Shown here piece by piece: positions 15,465 to 24,568 of a stretch of 64,000 nucleotides of DNA. Each line of letters opens with the position of its first letter. Positions within the stretch are counted from its first letter, which is position 1. A model generated the notes under the pieces. That model was not told where the DNA came from. It saw only the letters and a list, made by a program, of their open reading frames with translations, and made no database searches. The stretch is taken from contig JAFQPI010000066.1 of assembly GCA_017411805.1 (NCBI GenBank), positions 1 to 64,000 of the forward strand, in the 5' to 3' direction. Made by a program: the position numbers and the translations under genes. Source of the stretch: Clostridia bacterium (GTDB lineage Bacteria; Bacillota; Clostridia; Oscillospirales; CAG-272).

Positions 15465-16183
15465 TATCCGTTAATCTTGAGCCAATCAATACAGCGTCCG
15501 ATCTCGGAGGGACCGTCGGGATCCTGAGTCTCGCTCTCAACGATCATATAGAGTCCGAGTCTCTTAGCCGCCGCAACAATTTCGGAAAGAGGTGCCTCGC
15601 CCTCGCCGAGAGCTTTGCCCTTACCTGCGGCATTTCCGTCCTTCAGGTGGATCAGCGACATTCTGTGCGCGTACTTATCAAGGACCTTGACGGGATCCTC
15701 GCCACCGACGAATGCCCAATAGGTGTCGATCTCAAAATTCACCTTTGTCTCGTTTGCAAGAACGTCGTGAGTACGTACGCCGAAATCGTTCAGGATAAAC
15801 TCGCGTGCGTGATTGTGATAAGCGAGCTCAATGCCCTCCGCGGCAAGCTTCGGGGTCATGTAGTTGAGAAATTCAACGAAATCGCGGAGCTTTTCGGGAG
15901 TTGAAAGATCGGCACCGGGGATGGTGTAATGCTTATTGCCGATCTCCTTGTGAAAGCGAAGAGTGTTTTCGTAATCGTTTGCAAGCTCGCCCCATCCGCT
16001 GTGCGTACCGATGATGCGGATGCCCGCGTCATCCATGGCTTGGTTTACCTGTGCAGGCGTTCTTCCGAAGAAGCCGGCGAATTCTATAGAAGCATAGCCG
16101 AGACGCGCAGCTGTTGCGACAGCCTCCTCAAAGCTTTCTTTGGCAAGATCTCTGATACTGTAAAGCTGAATACCGTAATCCAT
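15464..16183 (-). CDS. Sugar phosphate isomerase/epimerase (xylose isomerase-like TIM barrel)
   Basis: 239 residues, slightly short for the family. Typical elements are GIQLYSIRDL at the N-terminus, YASIEFAGFFG, IRIIGTHSGW, LAYHNHAREF (metal-binding His/Glu area), NFEIDTYWAF (metal Asp), SLIHLKDGN and MIVESETQDPDGP. Members isomerise or epimerise sugars and cyclitols with a divalent metal; the exact substrate cannot be assigned. A strong GGAGG site precedes the start at 16183. It is the first gene of the ktrBA operon. Confidence 0.9.
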   Translation of the reverse strand: MDYGIQLYSIRDLAKESFEEAVATAARLGYASIEFAGFFGRTPAQVNQAMDDAGIRIIGTHSGWGELANDYENTLRFHKEIGNKHYTIPGADLSTPEKLRDFVEFLNYMTPKLAAEGIELAYHNHAREFILNDFGVRTHDVLANETKVNFEIDTYWAFVGGEDPVKVLDKYAHRMSLIHLKDGNAAGKGKALGEGEAPLSEIVAAAKRLGLYMIVESETQDPDGPSEIGRCIDWLKING

Positions 16184-16260
16184 AACAGACCTCCGTAAAG
16201 GTATTTTTTATTAAATTATATCACTAAAAATTACAAATGTCAATCGTTTTGCATTTTTCA

Positions 16261-16289
16261 TTGACAAAAGAGCGAGTTTGTGTTACAAT
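16261..16289 (+). promoter_or_regulatory. Promoter of the MFS-GH2 fusion gene
   Basis: TTGACA (16261-16266), 17 nt, TACAAT (16284-16289), followed by AAGGAG before the ATG at 16321. Confidence 0.85.
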
Positions 16290-16320
16290 TTTATTATAAA
16301 TACAGCAAGGAGATCAACAA

Positions 16321-19317
16321 ATGAAAACCAAGCTTTCCGGACGCTTCTGGCTCGCTCTCGCCCTCTTCGGGCTTATGGGACAGATCGCGTGGGTCGTTGA
16401 GAATATGTATCTCAACGTCTTTATCTACAAAATGTTCAACGCCTCAGCCGAGGACATCTCGCTGATGGTCGCCGCAAGCGCGATCGCGGCAACGCTGACC
16501 ACCGTCTTCATCGGCGCGCTTTCCGACCGCGTCGGTAAGCGTAAGGTATTTATCTGCGGCGGTTACATACTTTGGGGAATCTCAATATTTGCCTTTGCGC
16601 TGCTGAAGGTCGATCTTATCGAGTCTTTGTTCCCTGCCGTCACAGGCACAGCGGCGATCTGCGTGACTTTGACTATCGCGCTCGACTGCGTAATGACCTT
16701 TTTCGGCTCTTCGGCAAACGACGCGGCATACAACGCCTGGCTGACCGACTCTACCGATTCGACAAACCGCGGCTCGGCAGAGGGAATCAACTCGATGATG
16801 CCCCTTGTCGCAATCCTTGCCGTATTCGGCGGCTTTATGGCTTTCGACCTCAATGAAGCGGGAAGCTGGGTCATGATCTTCGCCATCATCGGCGCGGCAA
16901 CGCTCCTGATCGGTATTCTCGGAATCTTCATTATCGAAGACAAATGCCCCGCTCCCTCCGAAACGGGATACATAAGAAACGTCTTTTATGGTTTCATGCC
17001 CTCGACGGTCAAATTGAATCCCGCGTTCTACTTCTACCTTGCGGCGTTCGTGATCTTCAATATCTCCATTCAGATATTCATGCCCTACCTTATTATATAT
17101 TACGAGGTCTCGCTCGGAATGGCGGATTACGTCCTCGTAATGGCACCCGCGATCATTCTCGCATCGGTTGCAACGGCTTTCTGGGGCAAGGTATATGACA
17201 AGAAGGGCTTTGGATTTTCCTCCGCATTTTCACTCGCGTGGCTTGCGGTCGGATACGTTATTCTCTTTATCTTCAAGCTAAAGCTCCCCGTTTTCATCGG
17301 CTCGCTCCTTATGATGTGCGGCTACCTTTCGGGAATGGCAGTCTTCGGCGCGAAGATCCGCGACCTCACGCCCGAGGATAAGGCGGGCAGACTGCAAGGC
17401 GTCCGCATCTTCTCGCAGGTGCTCTTGCCCGGCATAATCGGTCCTTTTATCGGCAAAACAGTCCTCGCAAACGCCGAAAAAATAGTAAACAACGACGGCA
17501 CGGAGTCCTTCGTTCCCAACGAAAACATCTTCCTCGCGGCACTCGTGCCGATCGCGGTTCTTGTGCTCATCCTTCTCGTCGCATCAAAATTCTTCAATAA
17601 GCCACGGCTCTGCAAGGATCTCCGCACTCCCTTCGAGGATGACACCTCGAGCGACTGGACAGAATATCCCCGCCCGCAGATGAAGCGCGACTCCTATATG
17701 TCGCTTTGCGGCGAGTGGGAGCTTTCTCTACGACAATTCGACGAAACCAAGCCTCTCGGAGCAATAAAAGTCCCCTTCCCGCCTGAATCAAGGATTTCAG
17801 GAATTGAACAGAACCTGACTAAATTAGGTGAATTTATCTACCGCAAAAAGTTCGTTCTACCTCCGGAGATGTCAGGCAAAAGAATCATTATTCATTTCGG
17901 TGCTGTCGATCAGCACGCATATCTTTATGTAAATGATTTTGAAGAAGACAGCTTTGTTGATGCCTCCGTCGAGTGGGAGACCAATCTTCCCTACGAGATT
18001 GATATTACAGACTATCTCAAGGAAGGCGATAATATCATTGAGCTCAGAGGTTTTGATATTCTTGATCACGATCGCGGTTGGGGCAAACAGTGTATTAACC
18101 GCGGCGGTATGTGGTATACTCCGATCAGCGGCATCTGGCAGGCGGTATGGCTCGAGGCTGTTCCCGAAAATTATATCCGTGATATCAAAATGACGCCCAC
18201 GCTCGATTCGGTCAGATTCAAGATCGACGGCGGTGAGAATGAAAAAGTCATCACCCTTGATGGCAAGCAATACCGATTCGAGGGCGATGAATTTGAATTA
18301 AAGGTTGATGATCCCCATCTCTGGACTCCCGAGGATCCGTATCTTTATGAATTTACGCTTGAATCGGGCGAGGACAAGATCGAATCCTATTTCGCGCTCC
18401 GCACGGTCGGCACGGCAAAGATCGGCGGTAAATCCTATATAACCCTCAACGAAAAGCCCTATTTCTTCCACGGTCTGCTCGATCAGGGCTACTACAGCGA
18501 CGGCATCTTCACCCCCGCAACACCCGAAGGATACCGTTACGACATTCTCAAAATGAAAGAGCTCGGCTTCAATATGCTCCGCAAGCATATTAAAGTAGAG
18601 CCCGAGCTGTTCTATTACTACTGCGACAAATACGGTATGATCGTATTCCAGGACATGGTCAACAGCGGAAAATATAATTTCCTTATCGACACCGCTCTGC
18701 CCACGATCGGTCTGCGCCGAGGCATCACGCACAAGGCAAGCGATCTTCGCCGGGCATCCTTCAGAAGAGAAACCGAGAAAACGGTTGCTTCGCTTTACAA
18801 CCATCCCTCGGTCGTCTACTACACGATCTTCAACGAGGGCTGGGGTCAGTTTGACGCCGACGAAAACTACCGCCGACTCAAGGCTCTTGACCCCACCCGC
18901 ATCTGGGACGCGACCTCGGGATGGTTCGCGGAAAAGGAAAGCGACGTGCAGAGCGAGCATATCTACTTCAAGAAGCTCGATCTGAAAAACGATCCCGACC
19001 GCCCTCTCGTCCTCTCGGAATTCGGCGGCTACTCCTGCAAGATCGAGGAACATTCCTTCAATCTCGATAAAACCTACGGCTACAGCTTCTTTACCGACAC
19101 CGAAAAGTTCGGTAAGGCGCTCAAATCGCTCTATATCGACGAGGTCATCCCAATGATCGACCGAGGACTCTGCGCAACGGTCTATACTCAGGTCAGCGAC
19201 GTCGAGGACGAAACCAACGGACTCGTTACCTACGACAGACAGGTAGTCAAGGTCAAAAAGGAAGATATGCTTGAAATTTCAAAGACAATCGAAAATAGAT
19301 TTTATTCTCAATTTTAA
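16321..19317 (+). CDS. Fusion of an MFS transporter and a glycoside hydrolase family 2 enzyme
   Basis: 998 residues in one uninterrupted frame. Residues 1-430 are a 12-helix major facilitator: the loop GALSDRVGKRKVF between helices 2 and 3 is the MFS signature, and GKVYDKKGFGF is its second-half counterpart. After a short linker (TPFEDDTSSDWTEYPRPQ) a GH2 protein begins at about M454. It has a sugar-binding jelly-roll (SLCGEWELS, AYLYVNDFEE, GMWYTPISGIWQAVWLE), an immunoglobulin-like domain to about 700, and a TIM barrel. The acid/base is E839 in FNEGWGQ and the nucleophile E900 in LSEFGGY. Both ends of an MFS protein are cytoplasmic, so the hydrolase would sit at the inner mouth of the carrier and could cleave imported beta-glycosides on arrival. 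No internal ribosome site precedes M454. Sugar specificity is unknown. Confidence 0.93.
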   Translation: MKTKLSGRFWLALALFGLMGQIAWVVENMYLNVFIYKMFNASAEDISLMVAASAIAATLTTVFIGALSDRVGKRKVFICGGYILWGISIFAFALLKVDLIESLFPAVTGTAAICVTLTIALDCVMTFFGSSANDAAYNAWLTDSTDSTNRGSAEGINSMMPLVAILAVFGGFMAFDLNEAGSWVMIFAIIGAATLLIGILGIFIIEDKCPAPSETGYIRNVFYGFMPSTVKLNPAFYFYLAAFVIFNISIQIFMPYLIIYYEVSLGMADYVLVMAPAIILASVATAFWGKVYDKKGFGFSSAFSLAWLAVGYVILFIFKLKLPVFIGSLLMMCGYLSGMAVFGAKIRDLTPEDKAGRLQGVRIFSQVLLPGIIGPFIGKTVLANAEKIVNNDGTESFVPNENIFLAALVPIAVLVLILLVASKFFNKPRLCKDLRTPFEDDTSSDWTEYPRPQMKRDSYMSLCGEWELSLRQFDETKPLGAIKVPFPPESRISGIEQNLTKLGEFIYRKKFVLPPEMSGKRIIIHFGAVDQHAYLYVNDFEEDSFVDASVEWETNLPYEIDITDYLKEGDNIIELRGFDILDHDRGWGKQCINRGGMWYTPISGIWQAVWLEAVPENYIRDIKMTPTLDSVRFKIDGGENEKVITLDGKQYRFEGDEFELKVDDPHLWTPEDPYLYEFTLESGEDKIESYFALRTVGTAKIGGKSYITLNEKPYFFHGLLDQGYYSDGIFTPATPEGYRYDILKMKELGFNMLRKHIKVEPELFYYYCDKYGMIVFQDMVNSGKYNFLIDTALPTIGLRRGITHKASDLRRASFRRETEKTVASLYNHPSVVYYTIFNEGWGQFDADENYRRLKALDPTRIWDATSGWFAEKESDVQSEHIYFKKLDLKNDPDRPLVLSEFGGYSCKIEEHSFNLDKTYGYSFFTDTEKFGKALKSLYIDEVIPMIDRGLCATVYTQVSDVEDETNGLVTYDRQVVKVKKEDMLEISKTIENRFYSQF

Positions 19318-19329
19318 GGAGGACATATT

Positions 19330-20010
19330 ATGAAATACGAAATCCAAGGCGATTCGCTTCCCGTTGTAATCTGCACACTTGAGGCGGGTGAAACAATGAT
19401 AACCGAGCGCGGCAGTATGAGTTGGATGACGCAGAATATGAAAATGGAAACCACCTCGAACGGCGGTGTCGGCAAGGCATTTGCAAGAATGTTCGCGGGC
19501 GAATCCTTCTTTATGAACCGCTACACCGCAGAGCGCGCCGCGGGACTTATAGCGTTTGCCTCAAGCTTCCCCGGCTCCATCCGAGCTTGCGAGATCGCTC
19601 CCGGCAAGGAAATAATCGTGCAAAAGCGCAGCTTTCTCGCATCCACCGAGGGCATAGAGCTCTCGCTCCACTTTCAGAAAAAGCTCGGCGCGGGCTTCTT
19701 CGGCGGTGAGGGATTCATTATGCAGAAGATCGGCGGCAATGGCATTGCTTTCATAGAGATCGACGGTCACGCGGTCGAATACACGCTCGCCGAAGGTCAG
19801 ACAATGATCGTTGACACGGGCTATCTCGTTGCGATGGACTCGACCTGCTCGATGGACATCGTCACCACCGGAAGCGTCAAGAACGCCATCTTCGGCGGTG
19901 AGGGAATCTTCAACACCGTTGTCAAGGGACCCGGCAAGATCATTCTCCAGACCATGCCCATCCACGCAGTCGCAAGAACCCTCAGCGGATTTATTCCCTC
20001 GTCGAAATAA
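19330..20010 (+). CDS. AIM24 / TIGR00266 family protein
   Basis: 226 residues, normal for the family. Hallmarks: an early EAGETMITERGSMSWM, a central SFPGSIRACEI, FGGEGFIMQKI and its repeat FGGEGIFNTVVKGPG, and a late QTMPIHAVA. The protein is a beta-rich double-psi structure, probably cytosolic. Bacterial function is unknown; the name comes from a yeast mitochondrial relative. AAGGAGG precedes the ATG, 12 nt behind the fusion gene, so they are co-transcribed and end at the terminator at 20020. Confidence 0.9.
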   Translation: MKYEIQGDSLPVVICTLEAGETMITERGSMSWMTQNMKMETTSNGGVGKAFARMFAGESFFMNRYTAERAAGLIAFASSFPGSIRACEIAPGKEIIVQKRSFLASTEGIELSLHFQKKLGAGFFGGEGFIMQKIGGNGIAFIEIDGHAVEYTLAEGQTMIVDTGYLVAMDSTCSMDIVTTGSVKNAIFGGEGIFNTVVKGPGKIILQTMPIHAVARTLSGFIPSSK

Positions 20011-20019
20011 ACATAACGC

Positions 20020-20049
20020 AAAACCGTCAGGCAAACGCCTGACGGTTTT
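20020..20049. terminator. Bidirectional terminator between AIM24 gene and DUF1854 gene
   Basis: A 13-bp perfect stem AAAACCGTCAGGC/GCCTGACGGTTTT with a 4-nt loop serves the two convergent genes. Confidence 0.92.
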
Positions 20050-20059
20050 ATTATGTAGA

Positions 20060-20545
20060 TTAAAGAAAACTTGCAACGAGAAGCCAGCTCTTGCGGTCGA
20101 GCTTGTTAAGATTCTCGATCTCGTAACGGTTATCGTTCGAGTCGCGGATGATAACGCGGTCGCCGGGATAGGTCTTCATGTCGCTGTGACGGTTGCGGAT
20201 ACGGAAGGACGCGGGACCGTGATCGGTCTCGACGGTCATCTTCAGCATTCCCGTCTTGTCGTTGCATTCGGTGATCTTCGTGATCTTCGGAATGCGGTAG
20301 TAATCGTAGAAGCAAGCCTTGATCGCCGCCGCGCTGTCGGGCGTGATATCGTCGAGCGAGCGGATCAGCGCGATCTCGTGCTCGTCTTTATCGAGAAGCG
20401 AAATATAGTTGAATTTATCCGAGATCGGGAAGAGCCTGCGGAGCTCAACGTTCTCGTAAACGGTGCCGTCCTCGAGAGTAAGCTGAACGTAATAAACGTC
20501 GGTCATCTCGATCTTTGCGGTCTTGTCAAGATATCTGAGTGCCAT
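20060..20545 (-). CDS. DUF1854 family protein, partner of the adjacent ABC exporter
   Basis: 161 residues. The family features visible are YENVELRRLFPISDK, YISLLDKDEHEIALIRSLDDI, YYRIPKITKI, VETDHGPASFRIRN and RVIIRDSNDNRYEI. DUF1854 proteins are small and soluble, and usually sit beside a particular ABC exporter; in Proteobacteria the pair has been linked to cyanophycin metabolism by annotation. The ATG at 20545 follows a strong AAGGAGGG, shorter than the longest possible frame. It begins 13 nt after the ABC gene stops. Function is unknown; adjustment of the transporter is an inference. Confidence 0.85.
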   Translation of the reverse strand: MALRYLDKTAKIEMTDVYYVQLTLEDGTVYENVELRRLFPISDKFNYISLLDKDEHEIALIRSLDDITPDSAAAIKACFYDYYRIPKITKITECNDKTGMLKMTVETDHGPASFRIRNRHSDMKTYPGDRVIIRDSNDNRYEIENLNKLDRKSWLLVASFL

Positions 20546-20558
20546 CTGTCTTCCCTCC

Positions 20559-22832
20559 TTATTCGAATCTGTCAGCCTTCTTGGCTTCAATGACCTTTTC
20601 GGACATCGACTGGATCTCGACCAGGCGGTAATACTTACCCTTGAGAGCCAGAAGCTCCTCGGGAGAGCCGCACTCGATGATCTCGCCCTTGTCTATAACG
20701 ACGATCTTATTCGCCTTTGAAAGAGTTGAGAGTCTGTGCGCGATCATGATGGTCGTTCTGCCCGAAATTAGGCGTTCGATAGCCTCCTGGATCAGATGCT
20801 CGGTCTCCGAGTCGACAGACGCGGTAGCCTCGTCGAATACGAGGATCGAGGGATTCTTCAGCATTGCACGCGCAATGGAAACTCTCTGACGCTCACCGCC
20901 CGAAAGACCAACTCCGCGCTCGCCGAGGACGGCATCGTATCCGTCAGGCTGACGGACGATGAATTCGTGCGCGTTTGCGATGTCTGCCGCCTCAAGAACC
21001 TTCTCAACGGGGCAATCGGGACAGCCGTACGCGATGTTGTTGAAGATGGTGTCGTGGAACATCAGGGGCTCCTGCTGAACGAAACCGATCTGTCCGCGGA
21101 AGTGCGACATATCAATATCACGGATGTCAACGTCGTCCACAAGGATCTGTCCGTCATAGTGGTCGTAATAACGGAGAAGAAGGTTGATAAGCGTCGATTT
21201 GCCCGAACCCGTGGTACCGACGATACCGACGATGTCGCCGGGCTCGATCACGAGGTTGATATTCTTCAGCGTCTTCTTGGTGCGGTCGAAGGAGAAGTTT
21301 ACGTTTCTGAATTCGATCTTACCCTTGAATTCGGTCATATTCTTGCCCTCACCGAAGTTATGTTCGGGCTCGGCATCAAGAATATCGAGGATTCGCTCTG
21401 CAGATGCGAGGAAGTGCTGGAAGGAGTCGTTGAGGTTTGCAAAGAAGTTTACGGGCTCATAGAACATTGATGCATAGGAGATAAACGCAACAAGTACGCC
21501 GACCGAAAGGCCGGTATCAATGCCCAAAGTCTGCGCCTCAATAACCATTCTGCCTCCAAACGCCCAGATAACGACCGAGCCGAGGCCTATGAATGTACCG
21601 ACAATTGCGGGGAATGCGTTAAGTATCTTTGCGGCATTTGTGTCGGTCTTGTACCACTCTTCGTTCTTTTCCTTGAAACGCTCGGTGGTCTTCTTTTCAT
21701 TGGTAAAGGATTTTACGACACGGATGCCGGGGATTGTATCTGTAAGGATCGAAGAAACGGCGGTCCATCTTCTCCAGATACGGAGATAGAAGGGGCGGAT
21801 CTTCTTGCCGAATATTCTCGAACCGACAACTACAAGCGGTACGGGAACAAGCGATAGCAGCGTAAGCTTCGGATTCATGCAAAGCATGACAACAACGACG
21901 CCGACCATCTTGAAGAACTGAACGACGACCTCCTGCGTGATACGCAGCATGAAGGACTGGATCGTCGAGCTGTCGCCCGAGATACGGTTGATGACCGCAC
22001 CCGTCGAAGTCTTATCGTAGAATCGCATCGGCAGATATTGCGCTTTCTCGTAAACGTCGTTACGGAGATTCGATACTATCCTATCGCCGACAAGACGGAG
22101 GACGTATCCGCGCGTACCGCTTATGATATGGCTGATTATCTTGAGCGCGATCAGCGCAATAACGACCTGAGTGAGCATCTTTGCGTCGTTATTCGGAAGG
22201 ATCGTATCAACGAGAGCCGTCGTAAGCAGAGGTGGAACGAGCGCCAAAGCGGTCGAAGCGATAGAGAGGATAACCGAGATCACAAGCTTTTTCCATTGAG
22301 GAACGATATACTTGCCGAGTTTCCCTACAAGTTTCTTCTTGCTGGCGCAGTTGAGACATTCCGCACCGGGAGACGCCAAAGTACGTCCGCACTTGGGGCA
22401 GACGGAGAGTTGCTTCTCGTAGATAGCCTTCATACATTCGGTAGCTTCAACTATGTCCTCGCCCTTGATGACTGAGTTGATAAAGGTTGACGCTCCCTCG
22501 CAAAGTGTGTTTACGCTGAAGGTATAGCGGAATATTTTTTCTTCAAGACCGTTTTTAAGCTCGAGACAGAGCATTGCGTTTCCGTACATGCGGCGGGTAT
22601 GAGTCTTCTCAATATCCTCTATACGGATGGTTTTTCCTGCGTGGTGAGTATTGAACTCATGAGTGGTGACTTCAATGTCGCTTACAAGCAACACACTTCG
22701 GCAATAGTTCGAAAGTATCGAAATATCGCCAACAATTGCGAATATCCAGGGATGCCCCGGAGTCTCCCTACCTTTTAGTTCTGCAATTTCTTCTTCGGTC
22801 AATAGGGAGTTGACAAGGAGTTTGTCCATCAT
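20559..22832 (-). CDS. ABC exporter with N-terminal extra domain and zinc ribbon, DUF1854-associated type
   Basis: About 757 residues. Residues 1-130 form an unusual extra domain that looks like a beta-rich (PH-like) module. A zinc ribbon follows, CPKCGRTLASPGAECLNC. Then a six-helix exporter core and an ATPase domain with Walker A GTTGSGKST, Q-loop FVQQEP, signature LSGGERQRVS, Walker B ILVFDEATAS and switch AHRLS. It would work as a homodimer moving a substrate outward; substrate unknown. The first ATG at 22832 is preferred; an upstream TTG at 22895 has no ribosome site. It is the first gene of a two-gene operon with the DUF1854 protein. Confidence 0.88.
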   Translation of the reverse strand: MMDKLLVNSLLTEEEIAELKGRETPGHPWIFAIVGDISILSNYCRSVLLVSDIEVTTHEFNTHHAGKTIRIEDIEKTHTRRMYGNAMLCLELKNGLEEKIFRYTFSVNTLCEGASTFINSVIKGEDIVEATECMKAIYEKQLSVCPKCGRTLASPGAECLNCASKKKLVGKLGKYIVPQWKKLVISVILSIASTALALVPPLLTTALVDTILPNNDAKMLTQVVIALIALKIISHIISGTRGYVLRLVGDRIVSNLRNDVYEKAQYLPMRFYDKTSTGAVINRISGDSSTIQSFMLRITQEVVVQFFKMVGVVVVMLCMNPKLTLLSLVPVPLVVVGSRIFGKKIRPFYLRIWRRWTAVSSILTDTIPGIRVVKSFTNEKKTTERFKEKNEEWYKTDTNAAKILNAFPAIVGTFIGLGSVVIWAFGGRMVIEAQTLGIDTGLSVGVLVAFISYASMFYEPVNFFANLNDSFQHFLASAERILDILDAEPEHNFGEGKNMTEFKGKIEFRNVNFSFDRTKKTLKNINLVIEPGDIVGIVGTTGSGKSTLINLLLRYYDHYDGQILVDDVDIRDIDMSHFRGQIGFVQQEPLMFHDTIFNNIAYGCPDCPVEKVLEAADIANAHEFIVRQPDGYDAVLGERGVGLSGGERQRVSIARAMLKNPSILVFDEATASVDSETEHLIQEAIERLISGRTTIMIAHRLSTLSKANKIVVIDKGEIIECGSPEELLALKGKYYRLVEIQSMSEKVIEAKKADRFE

Positions 22833-22982
22833 TACTTTTACGGCGGAATGTGTGGCACTAACATTCTCAGCCGGCGGGAGGCCGCTTGCGCACAAAGATG
22901 TCGGAAATCAAATAATAATGTCTTGCGGGCGGCGGGTTTACAGAGAATGTCTCGTTTTTTAATCGGTTTTTGAAGATGCTTT

Positions 22983-23011
22983 ATTTTACCACCCCTCGCG
23001 GATTTTGTCAA
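22983..23011 (-). promoter_or_regulatory. Promoter of the ABC-DUF1854 operon
   Basis: Minus strand TTGACA (23006-23011), 17 nt, TAAAAT (22983-22988). Confidence 0.82.
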
Positions 23012-23061
23012 CCCATTTTGGAATTTTTTCGACAAAATTATTAACTTTTTTATTTTAAAGA

Positions 23062-23085
23062 AAAAATCCGCCGAAGCGGATTTTT
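23062..23085. terminator. Terminator of alaA
   Basis: AAAAATCCGC/GCGGATTTTT stem with CGAA loop; the T tract on the minus strand fits the end of alaA. Confidence 0.85.
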
Positions 23086-23097
23086 CCTAATTATTAA

Positions 23098-23130
23098 TTT
23101 TGCATTTTGCATTTTGCACTTTGCATTTTG
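23098..23130. repeat. Tandem TTTTGCA heptamer repeat
   Basis: Four near-identical copies of a 7-nt unit (TTTTGCA and a CTTTGCA variant) stand just outside the alaA stop codon. Similar arrays occur at about 42512 and 42725. Confidence 0.8.
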
Positions 23131-23131
23131 T

Positions 23132-24340
23132 TTACTGCCTGTAATCCTTCAGAAAATCTCCAATATCGCGTATTGCCTGCGCCATTCTTTCGGCGTCGGG
23201 GAGCATAACGATTCTGAAGTGGTCGGGTGTTGTCCAGTCAAATCCGCTTCCGGGAACGATGAGGATATGCTTTTGGTGGAGCAGATCAAACGCGAACTTT
23301 TTGTCCGAGGAGATATTGAACTTCTTGATATCAAGCTTCGGGAAGACGTAAAATGCCGCATTGTTCTTAACGCATGAAATGCCCTCGATCTTTGATAGCT
23401 CACGCATAGTCGCCTCACTCTGCTCGTAAAGTCTTCCGCCGGGGCGCATCATAGCGCGAGTGCTTTCGGTGTCCTTGAGTGCCGCGGGGATGGCAAGCTG
23501 GGGCAGAGTCGTCGAGCAAAGACGCATTGCCGCAAGCTGGAAAATGCCCTCCATATAGTCCTGAGCCCAGTCCTTTCTGCCCGAAAAGATCATCCAGGCG
23601 CAACGGAATCCGCAGATGACGTGCGACTTTGAAAGTCCGTTGAAGGTAACGGTAAAGAGATCGGGAGCAAGCGACGCGGGCGAGATATGCTCTACTCCGT
23701 CCATAAGGAGTCTGTCGTAGATCTCGTCCGAGAAGATAACGAGGTCGTTCTCGCGCGCGATCTTGATCATTTCCTCAAGCACCTCGCGGGGGTAGACCGC
23801 ACCCGTGGGGTTATTGGGGTTGATGATGACCATTCCGCGCGTGCGCGAGGTGATCTTGGAGCGGAGGTCATCGAGGTCGGGGTACCAATGATTCTCCTCG
23901 TCACAGCGATAAAAGACGGGCTTGCCGCCTGCAAGGTACGCGGAATTGCTCCAAAGCGAGTAGCTGGGCGCGGGCATAAGAAGCTCGTCGCCCGTGTTAA
24001 GGAAGACGTTGAGAGCCATCGTGACAAGCTCGCTGACGCCGTTACCGATATATATGTCGTCGGGCGAAATGCCTACAAGTCCTTTTCCGAGATGATATTC
24101 GTAGATCGCCTGTCTCGCCTCGGGCATACCCTTGGGGTCGCAGTAGGCGACGGCGTTGTCGAGTCCCGCGAGCATAGCCTCGCGGATGCTGTCCGGAAGC
24201 GTAAAGCCAAACGTCGCGGGATTACCCGTATTAAGTCTGAGGACGTCTATGCCCTCTTTGATCATCCTTTGAGATTCAACGTAAAGAGGCCCACGGATAT
24301 CCGAATGAACATGATCCATTTTGTGTGCGCGGTTGATCAT
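23132..24340 (-). CDS. alaA: Alanine aminotransferase
   Basis: 402 residues, aligning over its whole length with E. coli AlaA as I recall it: SDIRGPLYVESQRM, LRLNTGNPATFGF, YCDPKGMPEARQAI, IYIGNGVSELV, INPNNPTGAVY, IFSDEIYDRLL, the PLP-lysine segment TFNGLSKSHVICGFR, MRPGGRLYEQ and PDHFRIVMLP. It converts pyruvate and glutamate to alanine and 2-oxoglutarate in the cytosol. The ATG at 24340 follows AAAGGAGAAAG; a longer frame exists but lacks a ribosome site. Single gene with its own promoter and terminator. Confidence 0.93.
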   Translation of the reverse strand: MINRAHKMDHVHSDIRGPLYVESQRMIKEGIDVLRLNTGNPATFGFTLPDSIREAMLAGLDNAVAYCDPKGMPEARQAIYEYHLGKGLVGISPDDIYIGNGVSELVTMALNVFLNTGDELLMPAPSYSLWSNSAYLAGGKPVFYRCDEENHWYPDLDDLRSKITSRTRGMVIINPNNPTGAVYPREVLEEMIKIARENDLVIFSDEIYDRLLMDGVEHISPASLAPDLFTVTFNGLSKSHVICGFRCAWMIFSGRKDWAQDYMEGIFQLAAMRLCSTTLPQLAIPAALKDTESTRAMMRPGGRLYEQSEATMRELSKIEGISCVKNNAAFYVFPKLDIKKFNISSDKKFAFDLLHQKHILIVPGSGFDWTTPDHFRIVMLPDAERMAQAIRDIGDFLKDYRQ

Positions 24341-24377
24341 TTTCTTTCTCCTTTGCCTATGAAAATAATTAAATATT

Positions 24378-24406
24378 ATTTTATCATTAATTAAGGCTGT
24401 TGTCAA
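24378..24406 (-). promoter_or_regulatory. Promoter of alaA
   Basis: Minus strand TTGACA (24401-24406), 17 nt, TAAAAT (24378-24383). Confidence 0.82.
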
Positions 24407-24475
24407 GGTTTTTGAAGTAATTTATGTGTTTATATACCCGGTTTAACAATTATCCTATTATTTTTGAAATTCCTA

Positions 24476-24543
24476 TTGACAATATAATCCACCTGTGGTA
24501 TAATTATATCGTCACGCGATATATCGTTTTGTGATATATCGCG
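24476..24543 (+). promoter_or_regulatory. Promoter and palindromic operator of the PadR operon
   Basis: TTGACA (24476-24481), 17 nt, TATAAT (24499-24504) is a perfect promoter. Just downstream is an exact inverted repeat, CGCGATATATC (24515-24525) and GATATATCGCG (24533-24543), separated by 7 nt. Its position over the start of transcription suggests autorepression by the PadR protein encoded next. Confidence 0.8.
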
Positions 24544-24568
24544 AAACTGTATAATCGGGAGAAAAATC

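Noticed and set aside
22833-22895. Longer start for the ABC exporter (TTG at 22895)
   Set aside because: There is no ribosome site before the TTG, and the extra residues do not resemble the family. The ATG at 22832 is the better choice, although its ribosome site is also weak.
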